Source of the DNA: Haplosporangium gracile
Lineage: Eukaryota > Mortierellomycota > Mortierellomycetes > Mortierellales > Mortierellaceae
Direction of reading: 5' to 3'
DNA length: 64,000 nucleotides
NCBI GenBank assembly: GCA_015499985.1
Contig: JAAAUF010000016.1
Coordinates: forward strand, 8,674 to 72,673
A program made the position numbers and the translations under genes. Shown here piece after piece: positions 46,357 to 56,768 of the stretch (the first letter of the stretch is position 1; each line of letters begins with the position of its first letter). The notes beneath the pieces were generated by a model. It worked only from the letters and a program-made list of their open reading frames with translations, was not told where the DNA came from and did no database searches.

Positions 46357-47964
46357 ATGGCCGGACTCCTCCGCTCTCCCCTCGTCCTCGCCAGGAACAC
46401 TCTCCGTGCTTCCGCCGTCCGAGGTGTGTTTTCTTTACAACTCTCCTCTTTTGACACAATGACTCGGAATCCAGGAACAACACTTGTCAAGGAACGGACC
46501 GACCATGCACTGGCTGGAACACACACAACACAACCATGCACGTTGGCAACACAGCAACAACACCTTCTCAACTACCCCTGTCGCCATTGGAGCAACAAGA
46601 GGGCAGAAAGACCGAGAAACAACCAGCATTCATGACTTCACAACAGGCACGAAGACACGTCCTGATCAACTTTTTCTTTTTTTCGGTTCCAAAATAGCTT
46701 GCCCTCCTGCACTCACCCGCACCTACCGTATCGATGTCAAACCCACCAAGAAGACAGCAGTACAGGACAATGAGAAAGCACAGATTTCACAACCATCTAC
46801 GACTCAGGACTCAAAATACAGGATAGAGAGACCATCAGCAGCGGTCGTTGCCTTTTCTCACCGTTTAGGATTGAACCAGCTCAAGGACCAGACCTTGCTC
46901 ATGCGTATCGTCACGCACCCCAGCTACGAAAAAGTCGGCATTGCCACTAATGAACGACTCGACTACCTCGGTAAGCTTACAGGCCTTCTTTGTCTTACTT
47001 TGTCCGTTTCTTTGCTGACCGTCAAGGCGAAAACTGGATCGGATCAGGCTGGCCCTGGAAGTCACAACCTGACGACAGATCTGGAAAGCGGATCAAATTA
47101 TGCTTGGTGCAATTGCCAGTGTGCAATTCAAATCGACTACAGAAAGCAGGAACTGATATTCTTAACTGCTTGTTGCAAAATGAAAATAGGCGCCAAGGTT
47201 CTGGATATGTTTGTACTGGAGTACCTTCACACTAAATATCCCAAGATACCCACCAAGGTGTTGCACGACGCTGTCTCGACCTACACAAAGTCAAGCACAT
47301 TGGCTCTCATGGCCAAGGAGTTTGGTGTCGAGGATGTTGCCCGCTGGATCCGATCCAAGGTACATTATCATTTTTTTTACAGCCGAAGATGTCTCCACCA
47401 CAACAATCGCACTTCAGGAGCTGCAATGATCGCCGTTTTTCGAAATCAGGATGTATTAACATTGTCGTTCCCCATAATACTTTACTATAGCCCGAGTTGG
47501 AGCACCAGTTGGCGTTCAACACTGTCAAGGCATCGATTGTTCGCGCCACTGTTGGAGCATTGTACGTTGACCAGGGCCCCATCAAGGCACGTGAGTTCAT
47601 CCACGCCCACTTCTTGTCGCGTGAGTTCGATCTGGTCCAGCTTTTGGAGATTGAGGAGCCCAAGCTTTACTTGTCCTTCCTGATGAAGCGCTTGGGACGT
47701 GAGAGACCCGTGGCCCGTTTGGTGGCCGAGACTGGTCGTCTTTCCAAGGCACCCGTCTTTATTGTGGGTGTGTACTCTGGCACGGAAAAGATTGGTGAAG
47801 GGTTCGGATCTTCATTGAAGATGGCCGAGTTCAGGGCGAACAAGGATGCATTGACAAAGTACTACCTCGAGGAGCAAAAGGACTTTGGATTGCCATCGGA
47901 TGTTGAGGTTCAAGGCGCTGTCTACACACCAACAAAGGTCGGCGACACCCCCGTCGTTGTTTAA
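46357..47964 (+). CDS. MRPL3: mitochondrial ribosomal protein mL44 (RNase III fold)
   Basis: Four exons, 46357-46423, 46698-46970, 47190-47359 and 47491-47964, give 327 aa. The first exon is a presequence, MAGLLRSPLVLARNTLR. An RNase III-like domain (about 60-215) has MRIVTHPSYEKV, TNERLDYLGAKVLDMFVLEY and FNTVKASIVRATVGALYVDQG. In active RNase III enzymes the signature has several acidic residues around ERLEFLGD. Here ERLDYLGA has lost the Asp, as in structural mL44. A double-stranded-RNA-binding domain follows (about 230-300: LVAETGRLSKAPVFIVGVYS, GFGSSLKMAEFRANKDAL). It is a structural subunit of the mitochondrial large ribosomal subunit. Confidence 0.92.
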
Positions 47965-48166
47965 TGGGGCATTTCTTTTGCGGGTTGAGAGGAGCAAGTC
48001 TTTTTGCGGAAGAAATTTGAGTGAGTTGAATCCAGCATCTTTTATTATTTTTTTTTCGTTTCCTTTTTTTTCACATTACTTGTTTACAATAGAAAAAAAA
48101 CAACAATAACAACATCATCATCTACACATAAAAAGTCGACATTGGTTATTCCGTGAAAAAAATATC

Positions 48167-48960
48167 CTACTGCTCGCAGAGGCTGAAGGACCGCTCAGAC
48201 ACGTCCTCGTTTATGGTGGTGACAAAGTACCTACACTTCTTTAATAATAGCTCCCTATACTCTTTGACTTCCAGCGGCATCGCCAATCCGCCAACCGTTC
48301 GGTATCGCGTGCAATCTCCGGCGACAGCTTCTCGGCCAGAAGGCGCACGCGTCTTGGCCTTGCCTCCACCGATATGCCCGAGCGGTGGGATTGCCTCGTC
48401 TGTGGTGACGAAGGTTCTGTTGGCAATGAAAAAGAACGAGGACGGGTGCACTAGGTTCAAAACGTTGTTATGCGTCCCCGAATGTCAGTCCTTCTCATTC
48501 TCAGGCACATCCTCCAGTTTCTTAACACATGTCACCAATCGCTCCTTGAGACTCTCCGGAATCAACCCATCAACGCGCAGTGTTCCATCAATCCCAACTT
48601 CAATCGGCACAACCGCCTCCTCGCTCACAGCACGATCGATCTGGTCCTGACGCTGTAACGTATACCACTCCAATTCCAAAAACACGTACTCGATCTGCTC
48701 CTCCCTCAACCAAAATCTTTGGTCTTTCTCACAGCTGGACGCTAAGAGCTCCTGTTTCCAGCGGGCGGCGATAGTGAGTCCTTGAATTTGGTCCACTAGC
48801 CGGGTTTCTCGCGGATCGCACTTGAGACGGCGCACATGATCACCGCTGGGAGGAGGGTGATTGGGTATCCCTTGGGGGACTCGTCGTCGTCTTCATAGTC
48901 GTCGTCCGTGTGTGTCGCCGTCGCTGTCGTATCCGCTGCTTGTCAATGGATGAGGGAGCA
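48167..48960 (-). pseudogene. DUF4246-family gene, stop-interrupted and internally deleted
   Basis: The minus strand keeps the N-terminal family part (TIAARWKQELLASS, EEQIEYVFLELEWY) and a C-terminal end (LPLE-like AMPLEVKEYRELLLKK, ending SFSLCEQ). The frame is broken by TGA at 48485-48487, exactly where the expected motif DWHPGT carries its Trp (here D-stop-HSGTHNNVLNLVHPS). After FVTTDEAIPP the large central and iron-binding-like core of the family is missing, so the C-terminal piece is joined by a deletion. The family is uncharacterised. The remnant cannot be functional as it stands. Confidence 0.72.
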
Positions 48961-49456
48961 GTATTTCTTTTTATTTTTTTTTCGTTGTGGAAAAGGACAA
49001 TGAAGAAGAAGAAAGAATGAAAAGTTGGGAGGGGGCAATAAGCTAGATAATGCTTCGGTTAAGCATTTCTCACATCCCGTTGTGGAACATGCACCCCTGA
49101 AAAATAGAATTGATGCTCTTTATGCGCAAAAAAAAAACAATCTTTTCTGTTGCTATTATCGCACCGGTTGGCGAGCGAATAGGGCCTACTTGCCTGTCCT
49201 GGAAACTGTAAGCGCGAATTGAGTGAGGTAAAGAGTGGGCCGCTGGAGCTGAGGTTGAGAGCACGAAAAAAAAAAACCAAATCGGTGCATGACACAAAGG
49301 GTCTGCATAAAAGGGTGACTCAAAGTCGCACCTTGCGCCTCCAGGTTCAGCTGTACAACTGCGGTATAATTTTTCCTTTTTTTTTCATCGCCTTTTCTTT
49401 CCTTTCACCTCCTCTTTACACTTTATTACCTTCCCCGTCTCTCACAGGAACACACC
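48961..49456. other. spacer and RTCA promoter
   Basis: No gene is supported. It holds a short A run at 49129-49137, a second A run at 49267-49277 and a T/C-rich leader directly before the cyclase start. Confidence 0.45.
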
Positions 49457-50692
49457 ATGAACAACACAGTCAACTTGGACGGAACCACCTTGGAGGGTGG
49501 CGGTCAGATCGTCCGTATCGGCGTCTGTCTCTCAGCAATCACCAAGATACCGCTCAACATCACACGGATCCGTGGAAACCGACCCAGAGGCGGTGGACTC
49601 AAGTCCCAGCACCTTACTGGCGTCAATTGGTTGGCAAAAGCAAGCGAAGCCAACACCGATGGCGCAGAGATCAAGAGTACAGAACTGCGGCTATCATGGG
49701 ACACCGACGATGCACCTTTGGCTGACCATCGGTTTGTCTCCTTACCCAGGATGATCGACATTGGCAGCCCTGGAAGCATCGCCCTTATCTTTCAGGCCAT
49801 CCTGCCGTTTATTATCTTTGGACCACACTCTGAGCGCTTGTCCGACTCGACGACCTCTCTATATACCAGTGATGATGGGTCGAAGCCACTGCCAGCACCG
49901 ATTCATATCACTGTCAAAGGCGGCACCAATGTCAACTTTTCACCCTCTTTCGAATACATCAGCAAGGTTCTCCTCCCAACATTCTCTCGCATTGGACTGC
50001 CGCCGATCACCGCTCGTCTCGAATCTCGCGGCTGGAGCACAGGAGGCCCCCAAATTGGTGCTGTCACTTTCGAAATTACACCACTTCCAGCCGGAACTTG
50101 CCTTCCAGCATTCGACTTGACTGATCGCGGTACCATCCAACATATCGAGGCGACGATTCTTGGTCCAGAGGTTATTCGGGACAAGTTTCGACACGAGGTT
50201 GCAACCAGTTTGGCAGCCAACTTTCCAGGGGTCACTACAACAATCGCCTTTGAGGACAGTTGGCATCACTCGCGCCTCTACCTACTACTCGTGGCCAAGA
50301 GTGATAATGGTCACCTTCTGGGTCGTGACTGGATCTACGATCGCAAGACACGCGGAAGAGAGTTGAATGGTCCTGTCGAGCAGATTGTCAGAGAGGTTGT
50401 CCAACAATTGCAGATGGAGCTCAGGCATGGCGGTTGTGTTGATGAGTACTTGCGAGATCAGCTAGTTATCTTTAGCGCGTTGGCCAAGGGCAAGTGTCAT
50501 ATCGATGCAGGACGTAATGGCGACGGTCAGTTGCTGGAGGGTAGTTTACATACCAGAACGGCACAATGGGTCGTTTCACAGATGTTGCCTGTGACACTGG
50601 GGGAAGATGGCTCGACTGTTGAGGGAATAGCGCTGGAAGCGGGTAGCAATTTTGCTTCCACTGGCATTTCCGATTTCCATCTAAAAGGCTGA
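49457..50692 (+). CDS. RTCA: RNA 3'-terminal phosphate cyclase
   Basis: This is a single exon of 411 aa. The enzyme converts an RNA 3'-phosphate to a 2',3'-cyclic phosphate using ATP, through a histidine-AMP intermediate. Family blocks occur in order: DGTTLEGGGQIVRIGVCLS, TRIRGNRPRGGGLKSQHL, NVNFSPSFEYISKVLLP, RGWSTGGPQIG, GGCVDEYLRDQLVIFSALAKG and, near the end, SLHTRTAQWV. The last carries the presumed nucleophilic His. The GGGQI motif and the His mark the catalytic RtcA branch rather than the ribosome-assembly protein Rcl1. It sits between two DUF4246 remnants on the opposite strand. Confidence 0.93.
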   Translation: MNNTVNLDGTTLEGGGQIVRIGVCLSAITKIPLNITRIRGNRPRGGGLKSQHLTGVNWLAKASEANTDGAEIKSTELRLSWDTDDAPLADHRFVSLPRMIDIGSPGSIALIFQAILPFIIFGPHSERLSDSTTSLYTSDDGSKPLPAPIHITVKGGTNVNFSPSFEYISKVLLPTFSRIGLPPITARLESRGWSTGGPQIGAVTFEITPLPAGTCLPAFDLTDRGTIQHIEATILGPEVIRDKFRHEVATSLAANFPGVTTTIAFEDSWHHSRLYLLLVAKSDNGHLLGRDWIYDRKTRGRELNGPVEQIVREVVQQLQMELRHGGCVDEYLRDQLVIFSALAKGKCHIDAGRNGDGQLLEGSLHTRTAQWVVSQMLPVTLGEDGSTVEGIALEAGSNFASTGISDFHLKG

Positions 50693-50775
50693 TAATGTAC
50701 CCTTCAAATAAACGACTTTGTTTTAATCCTTTCTGTCAAAATAGACAGCTCAAGTAAACAAAAAAAAAAGGAGGA

Positions 50776-51200
50776 CTAGTGCTCGCAGAGACTGAAGGGT
50801 CGGGCAAAAACCTCGTCATTGGTCATCTTGACAAAGAACTTGCGTTCCTCCATCAGCTCCTCGCGGTGCTCCTTGGCCTCTTCCACATCCATAAGTTTAG
50901 ACCTATTCAACAGCCCCACAATCATCTGTCCAACCTCCAACGGCAAACCGGCAACCTCGGCCCGATTTTCTGCAAGACTTCAATCACAGGATACCATCCC
51001 GCCTGCTGGAGTGGCACAAACGTCGTCGATACAATATCATTTTCCTCTGGGCTGACCAAAAAAAAAAAAACATCAAGATCTTTCTTAACCCAGGCCGTAT
51101 CGGGTCTTGGACCTCAAACGGTTGGATCTTATGCTGGTAGATGTTAGGAAAGACATTGAACAATGCACCGGTCTTGCTTGGTAATGATTCCATCCAAGTT
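50776..51200 (-). pseudogene. DUF4246-family C-terminal fragment, frameshifted
   Basis: The minus strand reads NVFPNIYQHKIQPFEVQD and PIRPGLRKILMFFFF, the family's conserved C-terminal core. The frame then shifts at a poly-T run (51058-51070 on the plus strand is all A). The shifted frame continues VSPEENDIVSTTFVPLQQ and AGWYPVIEVLQ. A possible small intron follows, then AGLPLEVGQMIVGLL and EHREELMEERKFF, ending FSLCEH at a TAG (50776-50778). The N-terminal two thirds are absent. Confidence 0.75.
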
Positions 51201-51231
51201 TTGAACCGCCCTCATTCTGCAGCTCCAAGTC

Positions 51232-51900
51232 CTATCCATCTACAATCACCTGCCGCTGATTCTTGTGCCCTGTTGTCCGTCCAGATGCACAGATCCATTT
51301 CAGGGTTGTTGGATCATACTCGCCGCGCCCACCTGTCATCACAGAGGAACTCTCCAAGAACTGTAGTCTCGAGAGTAGGCAGAGCCCAGAAGAAAGGTCC
51401 GCTGTAGAGTATGTCGCTATATGGATGTCCGGGTCCTTCCTCGTGCACACAACGGTCAAGTCCAACTTGATCTCAGTTAATCGAGGACAGACCGCCGAAA
51501 TGTACCCATAGAGAACGCGGGTTCGAGTATCGACCTTGAATCGGTAAGGACCATATCCATGAACTTGGGGGTCTAGTGAAAGAAGGGCGATAACTTGACT
51601 GAGTGATACTGGGTGGCCCGCAGTGCATCCGCAATTAACGGTCAGATACTCTCAACCTCTGAACAACTCCAGGCAAGCCGCTTTGCCCCTGGGAGTCGTC
51701 TCAGAACATTGTTCGGGTCAGTAGAATCCCTCCATCGAGAGTCTCAGACAACTTCGTGACTAATGCGTTCTCGGCTTAACATAAGCCATTCTCGGCAGAT
51801 AGGAATAACGGTTTTTGTGAGGATATGGTTGTCAAAGTAGAAGATTTTTAAGGTTAGTTCTGAGAGGCAAAGTGGGGATCGGGAGTGTGCGGTGAAATAT
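51232..51900 (-). pseudogene. F-box/LRR C-terminal remnant
   Basis: The minus strand preserves TYSTADLSSGLCLLSRLQFL and TTLKWICASGRT. These match GGFCLLARLKWLEKLRI and the SWDLKW block near the C-terminus of the intact F-box protein. Further upstream (51500-51900) only weak LRR-like pieces remain, such as LPLRTNLKNLLL. There is no continuous frame. It abuts the DUF4246 remnant. Confidence 0.6.
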
Positions 51901-52369
51901 AGTTCTTATTGTTTGAGGGTTCTTTCATTTAGGGTGTCAGAGCCATGTCTTGAGGAGGCGAAGTGAGGTCGGTGGTTACTGAGTAGGAGCAAAGAACAAG
52001 AATATATAAACGTATTACTTCTGCCTTTTACTCCGAGTTGTGCCTTGAAACAAGAGCTTGCGCGGGTAAGAAGTGTCGCAGCGTTGGATCAGTAGAAGTC
52101 CAGAGAACACGGAAGCACGTCTATCTGCGGCATCTTTTTTCGATGCTCCAATGGACCCTGCGGCAGCACTGATAAAAAGGCATAGGCTAAGCCACCGCTG
52201 CAAAACTAAGAAAAAGGATGCATGCCCCTTTATTCTTTTGCCCTTTAAATTCTACGTTCCCACACACACACATACACACACACATAAATACACACGCATC
52301 GACCCTCTTCTTCTCTTCCTCCTCCAACAACAATAGCAACAGCAAATATCTAGAGCATACATACCCTCA
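51901..52369. other. spacer with (CA)n repeat before the ERI1-like gene
   Basis: No gene was found. A (CA)n microsatellite with single T interruptions lies at about 52259-52298 and runs into the C/T/A-rich leader of the next gene. Confidence 0.55.
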
Positions 52370-53986
52370 ATGGCAGTAGTCGACGACATCCGAGAACAAC
52401 TCAGGCAGCTAGGACAGGACACGCGCGGGAACAAGGCGGTATTAAAGGCACGCCTCCGGAAATGTCTCAAGAAAGAGGCCAAAATCAGCACTACCAAAGG
52501 TAGCAACAGCAGCGACGACAACAACAATAACGATGCGGAAGAAGGTGCAACTTCAAAACCGCAAAAGCCTCCTAATGAGAAACAGCAACAAAAACAGCGA
52601 GAGCAGGAAGTAGGTTTAAGTCAGAAGAAGCTGCACAAGAACAGCCGATACGACTATTATCTCTGCTTTGATGTCGAAGCAACCTGTGAGCTTGGGTTTC
52701 GATTCGAGTTCCCGAGCGAGGTGATCGAGTTCCCTGTTGTGCTTCTTGACGGATGTACTCTCGAAATCGTAAGCGAGCTTTTTTTTTTTTTTTGGACAAA
52801 ACGCAATGTATGAACTTTACTTGTATCACTTCAAAAGAATGGCATCCCAACAATGACTTGTTCTTCTTGTGTTTTACAACACGATGAAATAGGTGGACGA
52901 ATTCCACTCTTATGTCCGACCGATACATAGACCGATCCTCAGCGATTTTTGCAAAGAATTGACAGGAATCAGTCAGGTACCGTATACTCATCATAGCATT
53001 GTATGGCGCGAAGTTATTTCAAGACAGTATTCGGATCATAATTATTTACCCCTCATTACATTACTCCAACATAGGAAACGGTCGATAACGCGCCAACGTT
53101 CGTGGAAGTCCTCAGCCGTTTCGAAGACTGGCTCACATCTCACGGAATCATCCTCTCAGGCCACGACGACACTACAGCAACAATAATTGCAGCTCAATCC
53201 ATCGGCACAAAGTTCAAATCCAAAAAGTCCAAAAACAACTCTGGAAGAGGAGACAACAATGGAAACCCCTCCAACCTGCAAGTCGCCAACGCCGTCAACG
53301 ACTTTCGATACGCCGCCACATACTGTTTCGTCACCGATGGACCCTTCGACATCCGCGACTTTATCAGCAAACAATGTCTTCACTCAAACATCCTCCGCCC
53401 CTCGTATTTCGCCCACCCTTACATCGACGTCCGGACAATGTTCCGCGACTACTTTGACCTGATCCAGTGGAAGAACCTTGAACGCATGTTGGGCTTCCTG
53501 GGTGAAACCTTCGAGGGTCGTCAACATAGCGGTATCTGTGACGCACGGATGGTCGCCCTGATCGCCAAGCGGCTTGCCGAAGGGTTTCGTAAGGGCGCCA
53601 ATGATTCCATCTTCCAGGAAGAGAACGCAGAACTGGTGGCGCCACAGTGGAGTGATGAAAAGATTAACAAATTCAAGGATGGATGTGTGTTAAAGGCCAA
53701 CCGATCGACAAACAACACTTTTATCAAGATGATATCTTTCAAGAAGGTTACTCATATCGAGAATTTGCCGTCTGTTATCGCCGCCGGCAAAGCCGCCCCG
53801 CCACTCCTTCCAAAGCTGCCCGCCGGTTCTCAAGGGAACAAAGACAACGATGAAGGATCGAACAATGTGCCAGCAGTGAATGCTTTTTCGCTGCCATCAC
53901 CTGCAGAGTCCACGCCTACATCTCCAACAGTAGAGACTTTCGTATCAGAATCAAAGTTTTCTGCTCTCTCGTTGAACTCTGAATAA
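52370..53986 (+). CDS. ERI1-like DEDDh 3'-5' exoribonuclease with SAP domain
   Basis: Three exons, 52370-52768, 52893-52976 and 53075-53986, give 464 aa. ERI1-type enzymes trim histone mRNA stem-loops and 5.8S rRNA 3' ends and degrade small RNAs. An N-terminal SAP-like helix pair (IREQLRQLGQDTRGNKAVLK) is as in animal ERI1. The exonuclease core has YYLCFDVEATCE (catalytic Asp and Glu), CKELTGISQ, CFVTDGPFDIRDF (Asp) and GRQHSGICDARMVALIAKRL (His and final Asp). A basic/Asn-rich insertion (about 200-225) follows the ELTGISQ block. The C-terminal 100 residues are low-complexity Ser/Pro-rich. All four acidic ligands and the His are present, so activity is likely. Confidence 0.92.
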
Positions 53987-54096
53987 AGCGCAACGCTACC
54001 CTTCTCAGTCCTTTGCCTTATCATGCTATTTTGCTAATGTTATTTGGCGATTGTTTGTATGCAAAAAGAAGAAAAAGAAAAGATGAAAGACGCTAA

Positions 54097-56355
54097 TTAA
54101 AAATCACGGAGCGTGATGACCATCTCTGCGATCCTAAGCTCCTGAATCTCCAACATCTCCAGAACACCGTTCAAGGTCTCCAACTCCTTCTTCTCTGCAA
54201 CGTTGAGTAGTGAATCGTCTGCCTTGACATCCGTCCGCTCACACTTGTTCAACAGCACAGCCCGCTTCGCACGCTCCACAAACCTCCTCTGACGCAAATT
54301 GCCCATGGTATGATAGAGGCGATCCGTCAATGTATCTGCAGCCCTGGGCAGAATGACCTCCCAGAGATAGTACGTTCTTGAGGGTGTACGTTCCTTGGTC
54401 TTGGGCACCTCCTGCAAGTTCAAAACGCCGAATGTGCACAGCGTCGTCAACTTCTCCCTAACATCCTTGACAGGCATCATCGAGAACCTCGAGATCTGCT
54501 TCTCCTCCAGCTTGCCCTTGTCTGCAAGCATGTTCATGATCCGGACATAGGGCGCTCCAAACCGGGCAGAGACAATGCCCTGAATCAAATTCTTCTTAAG
54601 GATCTGCGACGCCGTCTTGAGGTTGATGACGTATTGTCCGCTCCGTCCTGCATCCTTTTTCAAGATCTTCATGAGGTCATCTTCCAGAATCTGGACATAC
54701 TTGTCAAGACACTCGTGAATCTTGGGCTTGATGTTGTTGGGTCCGAGATCTGAAGGGTCGAACTCGAGCGTGTCGATCAGGTTGCTGTCCTTAGGGAGAC
54801 TGTTGAGTAAGAGCATGATGCTGACAGGCGACGAGTGCTCTTCTTTGCAGTTGATCATACGTTCTTCTGCCAAGTTCATAATCGTTTGCATAATCGTCTT
54901 TGCCGTTGGGTTCAATCTGGCCTCATACAGGTTAGCAATTTGCTAATTTTGAACATTGAATGAAAGACGAGTCAACAACAGGGGTTTCCATGAGTTCATA
55001 TGCGGCAACAGTATAGAAAAGAGTTGGTTCGTACAATCATCCAAGTACTTACCACGTTCCTCCATCTGATAATAAAGCGGTCAAAGTTCACCTTGAAATA
55101 GACATCCGTCTCAACCTCTTCGACGATCACGAGGTCACCGTCTGTCAACAATCTTTGGCGCTTGTCTCCGTAGCCGTCATCCATGGTATCAAGTCTACGT
55201 TTCTAGGGTCAATCGTAAATGCAAGATAAAAACTTATTAGACCATTAGTCCCGCAAGGCGTGCGCTTTACACAAAGAATAAGATAAAATCATCCCAAGTT
55301 ACACATACCAGTCCGACAATTGTGGCATTTTGCTCCACCTGCCTCTGTGCTCCGAGAACTTTGCGAATGGAGGCCAATTCTGCTGCGGTAGGTGGCAGAG
55401 TCATTTTATCTGTTTCCCGCTTCTCTTCAGCCATGTCCTTGTCAGCTGCCGTCAATGAGTCAGAGGGTCGGACCGCAATCAAACACTTCTCCTTGACCAT
55501 TCGTGTGAAAGCCTTGTTCAGCGATTGAGTACCTATTTTTCAAGAAACATTTTGGCAGCGACAATTAGTTAACATCATTTTTCTTCACAACTTGAAAGAA
55601 GCCAAAGATGATACCGAAAAGGTTGTGCGAATTAAGTATCCAGGTCCATCACGCTTACGTTGGGTTGTGGTCTTTCCTGGGGCAACACCGCTAGTCTTCA
55701 AGACATCGGCGACGCAGTCCGTGATGGTCAACTTTCCGTGAGTCAGCAAAGACTGAGTAATGAGTGCTCCATCGCGCTCAAACCACTCCTGCGAAGAATG
55801 CAAGACCTTGGGGATCAAGACTCTGTGCAAGAGTTCTGGTCGGCTGATCTCATAGTAGGTGACGATCCTGGACTTTTCCTGACTCTCTGCATAGACCGCC
55901 AGGTTGTGTTGGATCAGGACAAAAAGGCACTCGCGCACTTGACGAGGCTTCAGTGCTGTAAAATTGGCGATCAAGCCGACGGGCATGCGTCCTTTCCTGA
56001 TGAGAACATGGGCTACTTTCTAATACATGTTTAAAGGAAGTGGACATGATCCATTAGCAATTGAAAGCGTCAACTAAGTCCCTCTTGTTTTGGCGGAATA
56101 AGTAACTGAATAAAAGATGCCATACCTCGACGATAGGTCCAAAGTGCTCCCTGACAATAAGGCGACACAGTCGGTTCTCTACCCATAGTTAAGATGATAA
56201 GACAACAGCAAGCGTGAGCGAGAAAGTTCATCTGTGCACACGCGTCCTTTGTCTCTTGGTTTGCTGCATCAGTGTCGGTCGTTGCATTTCATTGTCGCGA
56301 CGACGCCTCCAGTTCCCAAGGAATGATGTGTTGGTGTATTACCGTGGGTGCTCAT
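54097..56355 (-). CDS. RPC82: RNA polymerase III subunit RPC3 (Rpc82)
   Basis: Six exons, 56343-56355, 56126-56178, 55659-56019, 55309-55532, 55053-55202 and 54097-54942, give 548 aa. The subunit forms the RPC3-RPC6-RPC7 module needed for promoter opening and initiation by RNA polymerase III. The N-terminus MSTHENRLCRLIVREHFGPI opens the first winged-helix domain. Then follow KVAHVLIRKGRMPVGLI, LKPRQVRECLFVLIQHNL and the later winged helices (VYFKVNFDRFIIRW, SRFSMMPVKDVREKLTTL, RTYYLWEVILPRAADTL). A C-terminal coiled coil (EKKELETLNGVLEMLEIQEL) ends the protein. The first coding exon is only 13 bases, giving four codons plus one base; it is required to supply the ATG and frame. Confidence 0.92.
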
Positions 56356-56768
56356 TTTGTCGTTATGGCCGATGAATGGTCGCTATTTGCGTCGCTGTTT
56401 TCTTGCTGATCCCGATGTCGGTTCTTCTCTTCCAACAGAAAAACAAAAAGAAAGTGCTGCTATGAAAAGAAAAAGAAAAAGAGAAAGAAGCGAAAGTAAC
56501 AAAAGTAGGCCCCTTCAACCCAACGCTTGAACAACGAAAGAAAAAGAAAAACGAGAGCCGCAGAAACGCAGTCCATTTTTGTTTAGCAACATCAAAGCCA
56601 CCACTAGCATTAATTTCACTCACACCTTTTGTTCCTGGGAAAATGAAAAAAACGCACTTTGCCTAGTCGACGCGCTTTTGATCTTGTTGTACAGTACATT
56701 CGATATCAATGACAATAACAATATTAGCAATACTGTTATTCATTGCAAGGACCACGCCGAGGACGATT
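56356..56768. promoter_or_regulatory. RPC82 promoter and TAF7 3' flank
   Basis: These 413 bases lie between the RPC82 start and the TAF7 stop, both minus-strand. An A/G-rich stretch at 56445-56510 on the plus strand is pyrimidine-rich in the sense of RPC82. No element was identified. Confidence 0.45.

Noticed and set aside
48167..51200. The two DUF4246 pieces as halves of one gene interrupted by RTCA
   Set aside because: Both pieces contain the same C-terminal end (SFSLCEQ and FSLCEH), so they must come from two copies.
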